From Hevea brasiliensis (taxonomy: Eukaryota > Streptophyta > Magnoliopsida > Malpighiales > Euphorbiaceae), in NCBI RefSeq assembly GCF_030052815.1, contig NC_079498.1:96605378-96669377 (forward strand): DNA of 64,000 nucleotides, read 5' to 3'. The notes beneath the pieces were generated by a model that searched no databases, was not told the DNA's origin, and saw only the letters and a program-made list of their open reading frames with translations. The position numbers and the translations under genes were made by a program. Below, piece after piece: positions 23,140 through 33,300 of this stretch; positions within the stretch are counted from its first letter, which is position 1; each line of letters begins with the position of its first letter.

Positions 23140-25607
23140 TGTCACGACCCAACCTATGGACCGGACCGGCACTAGGACCTGGGTCGGCATAAAGCCCCCG
23201 AGGCCCGTAGTAAGCCTTACTATTCTCAAATCCATGACCAGGCCCACTATTTAAGCCCAATATGCATATAAAATAATTTAAATTAAACTGTTATAATTTT
23301 ATTTCGGGCCAACTTTAGCCCAGCAATTATCCAAAACTAAAATTAGGGGAGCCCAGCTCAACCCTGTTACATCATTTACAAACTATTCAAAACTCATAAA
23401 AATTTTTCATTTTTTAATACAAAAACTTAAATTCATGCAGTCCCTGACGGGATTAATACTACTACTAATACATGCAGAGTTTTAAATTACAAATTTAGAT
23501 AATAATAATACAGTTAAGAAATTTTTTTATTTTTCATAACCTGCGAGGAAAGGAATAGGTTATTTTAAAAAAGATCTTCTCCTGTAGCCTGGAAAAATAT
23601 GGTGAATAGAAGTGAGCGTTCGACTCAGAGAGTAAAATATCAATTTTAACCGTAATCTCTATAACTATCAAAGCTAGTGCACCCTGTAGAGTGAAATGCA
23701 ACATCATCAATATTTTCACATCATAACAGCAAAAAGATAATTTGGAGCACCCACACACCCGATAAGGTCAAACAATACATATATGGGAGCTGATCCCCTA
23801 TACAGCCCTTTTAATCTAACCTGTGCCAGCGAAGAACTCAAGCCGGACTTTCGCTTAATAAACCAAATCGGAGTCCTAACGAAGAACTCAAGCCATGTTT
23901 ACCCCGAAGGACCGGGTCCCAGCGAAGATCTCAAGCCGTGTCTACTCATCCTGTGCATAGCCAACACCATACTACACGCACGTCAACTCACGCACACTGC
24001 TTCAAATTACCACAACAACATCCATGACACTTTAACAGTTGTGAATGTAACATAAAACGTGCTTAAAGTTTAACTACATTGATACATATTTATAAGTGAT
24101 GCATGGGCATGCTTGAATATATAATAATATTGAAATTACAATTAAAATTAATAATTTACTCACTGTACACCGAGAACTATTATGGCTGCAGGATGGAGGA
24201 AAATAGTTGACATCGATTACCTAAATAATTAAATTATAAATTTATTAGTACTAAGTCAAAATAAAGCTCTAAAGAGACAATAGAAAATCTAATTTATGCT
24301 AGAAATCTAGCAGAGTTTCCCCTATACCTAGGACCTACCCAACCTGCAAAAGGCTTTAAAATACACTTCTATATCTGTTAATCACACAATCACAACTCAA
24401 TCACATTACAAGGCCCCTCCTGGGCCCACCCAAACAGTTAACAATCCATAATTTAGAAAATTACAATTTAGCCCTCATAACTAGTCCTTTTACAAAAACT
24501 ATACAATTGAGCTCTAAAAATTTTAAAATTTTTCCCCGCGATCCTTAATAATATTATAAGGCTATTGCAAAAAGAATTATAATTTTCTGATCATCCACGA
24601 ATATTTTATGAATTTTATTCTAAATCGATATTTGCCGAAAATGAGTAACTTGGAGTTCGGGTTTACCTATGCCAATTTTGACACCTGGGACGTGTCCAGA
24701 ACACCTGAAAATGCTAGGATTGACTATAATATTGACCACGTTCTGAGACGGATCGTCGGGCAGTTGGATCTGGCTGAAAATGCGGTCCCGACGCCGGTGA
24801 GCTATCCTCGATCCGATTGCACCTAAATTAAGTCCAAATTGTGTTAATAATTATTATAAAATTATTTTTAAATTTTGAGAAATGAAAAAGTTCAAAAATC
24901 TTATCAAACGATCTGGACCGTCCGATTATCGCCTTTTTCAAGCGGTGTCCGATCAGAGCAGGACTAGTTCTATCTCGAAGATCTCGTCGTCCTGAGTCCA
25001 TCGGTGGCCTTGAATTTTCGATCCAACGGTCGAATCGCCAAAAAAGTGATCAGAAACCGAGAAACTTATATGATTTTCTTCCATCTTTCCATCGCCGGTT
25101 CTCTTTCCTCCGGCCATCAAACGGGGTGCCACTGGTCTCATCTAAAAGTTCATCATCTTGGGAGTCCGTGGCACTTGAAATCACCTGGAATGGCTGCCGA
25201 AGTCGGCCGGGGCGACGCCGCAAAGTCGGGCCCCTATCACGCGCGCTCTCCCTCTCTCCTTCTCTCTCTTTCTGCTGCCTCCTGCTCGGTGCTGCCGTCG
25301 TCTGGTGGTTGTTCCGATACGGGGGAAGGCCGGCAATACCTCGCCGCACTAATGCTAGTCGGCCGGACGAAATTTGGGGGGGGGGGGGGGCGAGTATATT
25401 CGGGGAGAGAGAGTGTTGGGGGGGGGGGGGGGGGGCTCTGCTGCGCTTTAAATTTCTAGGTTTTTTTTTTTTTTTTGAAATTCTGGGAATGAACCCGAAC
25501 AGACATGTTGTCCAGATTCATTCCTGGAAAAATTTTAAATTTTTAAATGTTTAATTTAATTTTTAATTAATTTATTATTATTATTTTTAAATTTTCGGGT
25601 TGTTACA
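23140..25607 (-). repeat. Complete (3') LTR of the nested chromovirus-type element
   Basis: On the minus strand it runs from TGTAACAACCC to ..GGTTGGGTCGTGACA. Blocks shared with 60774-62524 include the GACCCAACCTATGG end and the GAGCGTTCGACTCAGAGAG segment near 23620. It has short internal repeats of GCGAAGAACTCAAGCC near 23827-23940. A GC-rich part (24900-25450) contains two long G runs (about 25377-25390 and 25418-25435). The apparent open frames at 25004-25554 follow from this GC-rich stretch and are not supported as genes. Confidence 0.85.
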
Positions 25608-25622
25608 TTCTTCCCCCCTTAA
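25608..25622 (-). other. Polypurine tract of the nested element
   Basis: On the minus strand this reads TTCTTAAGGGGGGAAGAA directly before the LTR start TGTAACA (with a few bases of overlap at the left). A purine run at this place primes plus-strand synthesis in LTR retrotransposons. It fixes the element's orientation as minus. Confidence 0.75.
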
Positions 25623-28600
25623 GAAAAATTTTTCCTCGAATTTTTGAATAAACAAGAGATAAGAAAAAGAAAATTATTAGAACAAGTGCAATCATTACTC
25701 CTCCAGCTATGCAGAGATTGGTAAAACATTTATTCTTCAAACTCTTCGTATATTATATATAACATTCTATTGCTCTCTGATTCTACTATAGTGTCCTATT
25801 TGTCATCATCTTTTTCTAGAGATGCTCTTATCTCTTGGCTATTCATTGACCATTTTTCTGACATCTCAAATATTCACTATACCTCCACTACTCTCGACTT
25901 GATATCTGATAACTTTAATCAACTTTGGCACTTACCTCACTTTTATTACGCCCTAACGTGTCTCTTGGTGACTTCAGTCCTCATTCCTTTGTTTCAATAA
26001 TCTCTGTTTCCCCAAAACATGACTTATGTTCCTTATCCTAAGGCATCCTATAAGTAGCTTTCTTGTAGCACCTAATCTAGGCATCTTGTTCGAGATCTTC
26101 ACTCTTTTTATGACCTCAGTGGTCAATACCTATAAATCTTCTCACTCCCATGATACTTCAAATTTCCAATCTATTTGTGTCATTACTAAGGTACTTAGAC
26201 CAACCTCTGTCCATCTTATGTAACTAGTCAGGTAGAGTTCTCTCCAAGGGTCAAGTGTACCATTTATCAACATTGGAAAGTGAATTGGGTCTCTCCTTCT
26301 AGGTGACAAAAGTGTTTGGGTTCCCTGACAACTTAATCCATGCGACTTTATCAATTCTCACTCCTCCTCTAGAATGAGAATATCTAGACTTCTTCCTAAA
26401 GCTTCTTAGTATGTGGCCTACTTCTAACACATTGGCACTTAGATTGAGACTCTACTACTCTTTTAATCTATCATCTCATAATAACTTGTTTCAAACATCT
26501 CTTAGTGTGTTCCTAGCATACTTATTCCTTCTTATCCTCATTATAACTAGCTCTACCGGGCTTTCTTCCTGTCCTTTAGATCTTATCCACTTCCTTTTCC
26601 TATTTCTGCTATCGTTGATATCTTTTCAACATGCTGTACTTATTCCTTAATCTTAGTCCTATCTCACCCTTACACCTTTTTCCTTCAAAGATGTCCATCA
26701 CACCATCAACTCTAACTTTCTTTTTATTTCTTGGTCTTATCTTGATTACTAGTTCCGTTACTTCGAGAATTCTAACCTTACGATTTACTCCTACCAGCAC
26801 ATTCTTCACCTTATGTAACACTCGTAATTAACTATAGAAAATTCTTTTTGTATCCCCTTTTCCAACTTACTATCAAAATATTATCATTCCCTACCAGCCT
26901 TAGTAGGAAATTGCTCATCCTGGATGGATAGGAGCCCTAGAAACTATAAGTTCCATCTGAACTAACACGGCTGTGGGAAATGTGTGCCATGCCTTAATTC
27001 CAAATAAGATACTTCACGTATTCATTCTCCTTAATATAATCACATATACTGCCCATAGCTTTCTAAACTTCAACCTAAATTACCCATCAGCAACAATTTC
27101 ATCTATTGAAACTCATCCATAAATATTACTTCCTCTAGCTCATAGTTTAAAAGGATTGTAAGCCCTAGTAACTAGCTCGATTTAACTCCTTTTATTACTC
27201 TTATTGTCCTTTCATACTTAAAACTAGGTATGCACTTACTGTCATTCTCATATCAGGAAATTGTATATGAATTGGTGCCTACCAAACTCTCAAATAACTA
27301 GGTCTCCTTGATTCAGTCTCTATTCCTTATATAACCCTCTAGAACCAAAAGCACAAGTTAAACTTGAAGAGAAAGAAAAATATCCTCTTACAGTCAACTA
27401 CACCGATTGTCCATATAATAACATTTAACCTATGTTTCTTGGTCTTTCTCTACAAATTTCATCATCTCCTAGCACAATTGTGCTCTACCTATAAGGTATC
27501 ATCTGTATGAACCCTTTACCGTACCATTGTCCTTTCTGACATAACATTTTATAATTAATTAACTTTACTTATACTCGACCTATGATTCATATCTATCATC
27601 GTTTATATTGTGCCCTTAACTTTTGTTGAATCCTGAAAGATTTCTCTCACTAATAGATTCTTCCAGCACTAATTCCACCCTTATCACTGGTCATTAATTT
27701 GATCCTTGAACTTTCTAGTGATTTATAACCACTCATACTTATAACTTTTCGTTCTACCCCTACTGTTATTCTGTCGTTATTGCTTCACTGCAAAGTGATT
27801 CTGTTGATCACACTAAAAATGTTTGCCTGACATTCATAACGAACCTCTAACTACCTTCTCACTACCTCAAAAATCTAACCTAAAGCCTATGTGTCATTTT
27901 CTATCATTCTTTTCCTCTCATCATACCTATTTCATCCCTTAGATTGACTTTTATTCAACTTACTACTTGCTAACTTCTTTTTCTCTGCCTAATTAGATAG
28001 TCCGCAATACCATCGCACACCTTCTAGCTTTTGCTCATTATTATTATATTCCTCACCTAATCTTCTTGATACTGTTAACAAGTTAAAAGAATCTTGTCCC
28101 ATTGCTATCCACTTCACTTTAGGAATAGGGAATAGATAGAGTATGATCCAATCATGCAACTCCAAGCACTATATTTTAGCCCCTGGCACTACCTCAACTA
28201 CATCATGCTGTGAGTATCACATTACTAGATTCCATACCTCCATCACTATTCTCACTATTGTGGTCCCACTTTGGGTTCTCCGTCCTTGTCATTCACCTTG
28301 CCAAGAGTAACACTTAGCCTACCCTATATCTTAACTTTGTTCCTTTTATTACGCACTCTTCAGGTTGTTCTTTCATTTATTTTCTTTGTCTTACCCAAAA
28401 TAGAACTTGACTATTCTATCCTTGGTTCCATTCTTCTTTCTAATATGATAGCTGTATTTGCTAACTATATCTTTCAGAGTCTCTACCACATTATCACATA
28501 TCTGTGCTACTCAAAATTGGTCCTTTGACCACTCTAGCTAGTACTTCCACTGGCATTTGGATTATATTTCATCTGCAATCAATTGCCAAACATTCATTCT

Positions 28601-28802
28601 GTACTTTCTCTATCCATTGGCCTTCTATAATTTATCTTCACTAATTTATTACTCTTAACACTATTATAATTAGATTATTCTATTGTTTTGAACCATATGA
28701 AGTTAAAAAGGAACTCAGGAAATTACAGTCATACTTTTATTGTATGATCTCTATTTTTATCCTTTTGGACTACATACTACCCCCTACTACCTTAGGGATA
28801 AG
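25623..28802. other. Non-coding interior of the nested element
   Basis: It is pyrimidine-rich on the plus strand (many CTTCTC/TCATTC words), with only short frames under 90 codons on either strand. Near 25623-25645 the words TTTTTCCTCGAATTTTTG resemble the region next to the purine tract of the coding chromovirus at 62535-62560. Otherwise no gag, protease, reverse transcriptase or integrase motif is visible. Confidence 0.6.
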
Positions 28803-29337
28803 AAACCCATATGATTTTCTTTCATATTTCCATCGCCGGTTTTCTTTCCTCCGGCCACCAAATGGGGTGCCATTGGTCTCATCTGAAAGTTCATCATCTT
28901 GGGAGTCCGTGGCACTTGAAATCACCTGGAATGGCCGTTGGAGTCGGCCGGGGTGACGCCGCAAAGTCGAGCCCCTGTCACGCGCGCTCTCCCTCGCTTT
29001 TCTCTTTCCTCTCTCCTTCTCTCTCTTCATTGCCTCTGCTCGATTACTCTGCCGTCAGTGGTTGATCCGATCTGAGGAAGGCCGACGGTACCTCGCAAAC
29101 GATCTTTGGCGAACGGATGGAAATGGGGAGGGGGAGAGTAGAGTCGAGGATAGAGAGTTGGGGGGGGGGGGCTGTTGCGTTTTAAATTTTTGGGTTTTTT
29201 TGAAATTAGGAATGAACACAGATGGACACGTTGTCCAGATTCATTCCTAGAAAAATTTTAAATTTTTAAATGTTTAATTTAATTTTTAATTTATTTATTT
29301 ATTATTATTATTATTTTTAAATTTTTGGGTTGTTACA
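28803..29337 (-). repeat. Truncated (5') LTR of the nested element
   Basis: It is similar to 25061-25607: both contain CATCTTGGGAGTCCGTGGCA, CACTTGAAATCACCTGGAAT and a G run before a T run. Only the minus-strand LTR start remains; the part that would follow, with its promoter, is missing. The junction is near 28800. Confidence 0.85.
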
Positions 29338-30063
29338 CCAGCTATAAGAAACACAATTGATTCACAAGCAGGAGGAGATTTCATGAGAATGACAAGTGAA
29401 GAATGCTATGGTCTATTAGAGAAGATTGCTCATAATACCCATTTTGCGGGGAAACCTAGAGCAATTGAGCCAAAGAAGACTGGGATTTATGAAATTGACT
29501 TAATTAGCTATATGAACGCAAGATTTGATCAGTTGACTCAGCTTCTTAGTGATTTTTGCACAAAGGCAATAACCTCAACTCCTACAACTATGCAACAAGT
29601 TGCCTACACAGATGGAACCCAAAGTTGTGGAGTTCATTACTCTTCTTATAGTGATGATTATTTGCAAGAACAAGCTACTTATGCAGGAGGTTATCAACAT
29701 AAACCTATGGCCAATTCTTACAATAATGTGAACAACTTAACATGGAGATCACAAGCAACTTTTGCTCAACAAGGTCAAAGCTCAAACTATGCTTATAACC
29801 GGCAATATATGCAGCAGAATAGGCCTCTGTCTCAGCCTCAATTTCAGCCCACAAGGCAGCCACAACCTAGATATCAACCAAGAGCACAACAACACCTTCC
29901 ACCTCATGACCCGAAGCCAACCTTGGAAAGCATGATGGAGAAATTTTTTGCTGAACCAAGCAAGATGAATAGCAAATTGGAGGAAGAAATGCAACACATG
30001 AGACAAACCATGGATCAATTACAAGCCCACAACCATATGTTGGAGACTCAATTTGCTCAATAA
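29338..30063 (+). pseudogene. Athila gag, C-terminal part
   Basis: It continues gag after the insertion, open to the stop TAA at 30061-30063; the longest ATG-started frame is 29383-30063 (226 codons). It begins with the AGGDFMRMTSEECYGLLEKIA helix typical of Athila capsid ends, then a linker, and a degenerate zinc-knuckle zone (CGVHYSS near 29625) in which the later Cys residues are gone. A Q/P-rich stretch (codons about 125-170) and an amphipathic, coiled-coil-like end (MEKFFAEPSKMNSKLEEEM) complete it. It retains a long frame only because its N-terminal half was separated. Confidence 0.8.
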
Positions 30064-30072
30064 GCAAGCTCA

Positions 30073-31054
30073 TCAGGAAGTAAATCCTATGGCAAACTAC
30101 CTAGCCAACCACAAAACTCTCATGAACAATGTAAGGTTGTGACCTTGAGAAGTGGTAAGAAAGTTTATCAAGAGAGTGAAAACGAGAAAGAACAAAAAGA
30201 GAGCACAAAAGAAGAAAATTTAGTTGAGAGCAAGAAAAATGAAAAAGAAGAGGAAAGTAAAAGTGAGCAAGATGAGGGAGAGAAACCATACATCCCACCT
30301 GAGCCTGACAAGCCCATCCTTCCCTACCCTCAAAGATTCATCAAGCATAAACTAGATAAACAATTTGGCAAATTCCTTGAAGTGCTAAAGAAGTTGTATA
30401 TCAATGTGCCATTCACTGAGGCACTATCCCAAATGCCAAGTTATGCCAAGTTATGCCAAGTTTTTGAAGGAGATTCTTACCAACAAGAGAAGGCTAGAAG
30501 ATTATGACACCATCAACTTGGGAGAGCAATGCAGTGCTATAATTCAGAAGAAGTTACCTCCCAAACTCAAAGATCTGGGTGTGTTTTACATTCCTTGTCA
30601 TATAGGTGATAATTGTGTGGCAAATGCCTTATGTGACCTTAGAGCTAGCGTCAGCCTAATGCCTCTTTCAACATATGAGAAGCTAAATATGGGAGAGTTG
30701 AAGCCCACAAACATGTATCTTTCTTTGGCTGATCGTTCAATTAAGTATCCAAAAGGTATTCTAGAAAATGTGCCTATTAAGGTCGGGAAATTCTACATTT
30801 CGGTGGACTTTGTCATTTTAGATATGGAAAAAGACACAAAAATTCCTATCTTATCGGGAAGACTCTTTTTGGCAACAGCTGGTGTATTAATTGATGTAAA
30901 GGGTGAGAAATTGACACTTAGAGTGGGAGATGATCAAATGATATTCAACATCAATCTAGCCATGAAAAGGAAACATGAAGAAGTTGAGTCTTGTTTGCGG
31001 GTAGACATTATTGATGAGATTGTTCAAAAGTATTTCAGAAAAAGTTATCCATAA
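30073..31054 (+). pseudogene. Athila aspartic protease region with a 10-bp duplication frameshift
   Basis: The first frame (to TGA 30505-30507) carries VVTLRSGKKV, an acidic/lysine linker and PYIPPEPDKPILPYPQRF, all typical of the Athila gag-protease linker. At about 30431-30465 the 10-bp unit ATGCCAAGTT occurs in tandem with one copy more than the reading frame can accept, and the frame shifts. The second frame (to 31054) then carries LEDYDTINLGEQCSAI and the protease core ALCDLRAS, where the family has a Gly after Asp-Leu in the active-site loop. The Gly-to-Arg change should by itself disable the enzyme. Confidence 0.85.
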
Positions 31055-31131
31055 GACCCTCTTGAAAATTGCTTACTCCATGGTGGGAGTATTGATGTGA
31101 CAATCACAACATAGCTGCTTTTGCACAACAC

Positions 31132-31901
31132 TTGGAGAGCTCTCCACCACATCCTGAAGCCATAATTTTTCAGCTTGAAGAAGTGCAAACTTTGGAGATT
31201 AAACCACCATCATTAAAGATAGAGGATGCCCTAAAAGTAGATCTTAAACCTCTTCCTTCCAACCTCAGGTATGCTTTTCTTGGATCCAATGGAACATATC
31301 CTGTTATAATTAATGCATCTTTGACTGATATTGAGATTGACAAATTGTTGAGAGTTTTGAGAGAATATAGGAGAGTTTTGGGTTATGCAATTGATGATAT
31401 AAAGGGAATTAGTCCAATAGTTTGTATGCATAGGATTTTTCTAGAGCCAAATAGTAGACCTTCTATTGAATACCAAAGAAGATTGAATCCTACAATGAAG
31501 GATGTCGTAAAAAAGGAAATCCTGAAATTACAAGCTGCTGGACACAAAAGATTTTTGCAACTTGATGAGTTAGAAGAATTGAGACTTGATGCTTATGAAA
31601 ATGCTAGGATCTATAAAGAAATAACTAAAAAAAATGGCATGATAAGCATATCAAGAAAAAGGACTTTAAAGAAGGAGATTTGGCGCTCTTATTCAATTCA
31701 AGGTTGAAATTTTTTTCAGGAAAATTAAAATCAAGGTGGTCAGGTCCATTTGAAGATGTGAAAGTTTTCCCTCATGGTGCTGTGGAAATTTTTGGTGAAA
31801 AATCTGGTAATTTCAAGGTAAATGGGCAAAGGTTGAGGCATTATTCAGTTGGTGAGCCAATTGAGAAGATAGCAACCTGCTATCTCTCTCATTCTCCATA
31901 A
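31132..31901 (+). pseudogene. Athila pol remnant: reverse transcriptase start joined to integrase tail
   Basis: The first part (to about 31540) has LRYAFLGSNGTYPVIINASL and QRRLNPTMKDVVKKEILKL, the start of the reverse transcriptase domain. At ..LQAAG the frame passes directly, without a stop, into an integrase C-terminal segment (LDELEELRLDAYENARIYKE). The palm domain with its YxDD motif, RNase H and the catalytic integrase core are absent, so some 2-3 kb was deleted between about 31540 and 31545. A run of eight A's at 31626-31633 then shifts the frame. The tail continues in another frame (31680-31901) with [20 protein letters not shown] and ends at TAA. Confidence 0.85.
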
Positions 31902-32439
31902 AATTTTGGTTGAGTAAGGTCAAGCTAAAGACCTAAGCTTAGCCTTTCTAGGCATAACCCACAATTTTTCATTGATTCTTTATTTCTTTCATATATTTGT
32001 TTTAAGTTTTTCTATATTCTTTATTTAGAGTTTGACATTGTTCTAATTTTCTTGTGCAGATGGGATACAATTCATTGCAAGCAAATGAGCATTAGTCATT
32101 CTGTTTTAGTTCTAGTTTTAAATTTCAGCTTTAAATTTTAGTTTTAAATTTGTTCCCTCATACTTTTCATCTTTCTATTGTTGAATATTTACTAGTGGAT
32201 TTTGCAGGACTCATTGCTCTTTTTGTTAATTTTAAGAGAAAGTTTTTCCAAACTTTGTTATCTTGGCTTAAAAGGAAAATTATTTGAATGTGGATGTGTG
32301 AATTGGTGCTTTGAAAATTTTTAATAAGTGTTTGATGAACATAGCAGGTTGAGCAATTAGAATTTATGTTATGAAGGTCTGATCACTTGAAATCTAATTT
32401 GTTTTAATTTTTTCAGGTACTGTATAATTTTGTCAAATT

Positions 32440-32640
32440 TGGATAGAAAATTTCACAACCTGCGGCACAATCGATTTTGGTTGTGTTGTAACTTGTGTTC
32501 ACTGGGTGCAATTTGGGCAGAAGGTTTCATAACCTGCGGCATAATCGATTTTGTCGTAGCTTGTGTTCACTGGGCAACATTTGGGTAGAAAGTTTCACAA
32601 CTTTCGACACAACTTACATCCCTGTGTTCTAACTTGTGTC
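32440..32640 (+). repeat. Three imperfect 70-bp repeats in the Athila 3' region
   Basis: The words GGGCAGAAGGTTTCATAACC, CTGCGGCATAATCGATTTTG and AACTTGTGTTCACTGGG recur two to three times with variation. The same ACAACTTGCGACAC / TTGTGTCGT vocabulary occurs in both LTRs (21060-21125 and 35690-35740), so the block may be derived from LTR sequence. Confidence 0.7.
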
Positions 32641-32982
32641 GTTTATTTAGTTTTGCAGGTTGATAATCCAATTCACCAGAATGGGCCTGCGACCAACCCC
32701 ATGCCCAAAAGTCCACTAACCCATTTGATTTAAAAAAAAAAAACCACTAACTAACTGAACCAAATCCATTCCCAAAAGCCCATTATCATTTCCTTTTTAC
32801 CAAAAAGCCTACCCCTAACTAACAAAGCTCATAACCCATATCCAAAACCCCTCACTTTTACTCCCTAATCCGAACCCATACCCGATACCCAAAATCCCCA
32901 CTACCCCCTTCTTTCTCTCACCATAACCCACGATCCACAACCACATTCTTCTTCTTCTACTCCTTCCTCGTCTTCTTCTTCC

Positions 32983-33300
32983 TTGTTTTTATTCTACTCC
33001 CTCTCTTCCATTTTCACCATGACCGATTCCCCTCTTTCCTTCGAAAACTCTCCTCCCCATTCCTCACACCCTACGCCACAACCTCCACCCAACCACCCCG
33101 TGGATACTGACTCGCCGGCGGCCCATTCTGGTGATACTCCTATTGCTACATATAAGAAGAAGAAAGCCATGCGAGCTAAGCTAGAGCGGATAGAAACTAA
33201 CCAGGTACTTATTTTGAGCATCATTTCTCCACAGCAACCACCAAAAGCACCACCACCTCCACCAAATGGCAAGGGCAAAGGAGTTATCATTCGTGACTAA
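32983..33300 (+). CDS. Small proline-rich frame in the Athila 3' region
   Basis: There are 105 codons from the first ATG, but MTDSPLSFENSPPH at 33019 is the likelier start, giving 93. It is rich in Pro and Ser (HPTPQPPPNHPVD and APPPPPNGKGKG) around a lysine/arginine patch (KKKKAMRAKLERIETNQ). It has no signal peptide and no membrane segment. Athila-like elements often carry a poorly conserved extra frame here. Whether this one is ever translated is unknown, and low-complexity composition makes a chance frame possible. Confidence 0.35.
   Translation: MFLFYSLSSIFTMTDSPLSFENSPPHSSHPTPQPPPNHPVDTDSPAAHSGDTPIATYKKKKAMRAKLERIETNQVLILSIISPQQPPKAPPPPPNGKGKGVIIRD

Larger units (their letters stand above)
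23140..29337 (-). mobile_element. Chromovirus-type LTR element derivative without coding capacity (LARD-like), nested in Athila gag
   Basis: Bounded by TGTCACGACCC (23140) and ..GGGTTGTTACA (29337), it is flanked by CCATC (23135-23139) and CCAGC (29338-29342), a 5-bp target duplication with one change. The left LTR (23140-25607) is complete. The right LTR (about 28803-29337) retains only about 535 bp. The purine tract beside the left LTR and the TGTAACA start place the element on the minus strand. The 3.2-kb interior holds no gag or pol that I can recognise on either strand, which fits a large retrotransposon derivative mobilised in trans. The LTR shares long blocks with those at 50168-51754 and 60774-62524, so a Tekay/Del-type chromovirus is the likely helper. 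Confidence 0.8.

Noticed and set aside
25004..25554. Overlapping 99-151 codon frames in GC-rich DNA
   Set aside because: They lie inside a chromovirus-type LTR, include G-run-encoded glycine stretches, and a diverged copy at 28.8-29.3 kb does not keep the same frames.
29062..29250. Possible small gene in the truncated LTR
   Set aside because: It does not correspond in frame with the equivalent part of the complete LTR.
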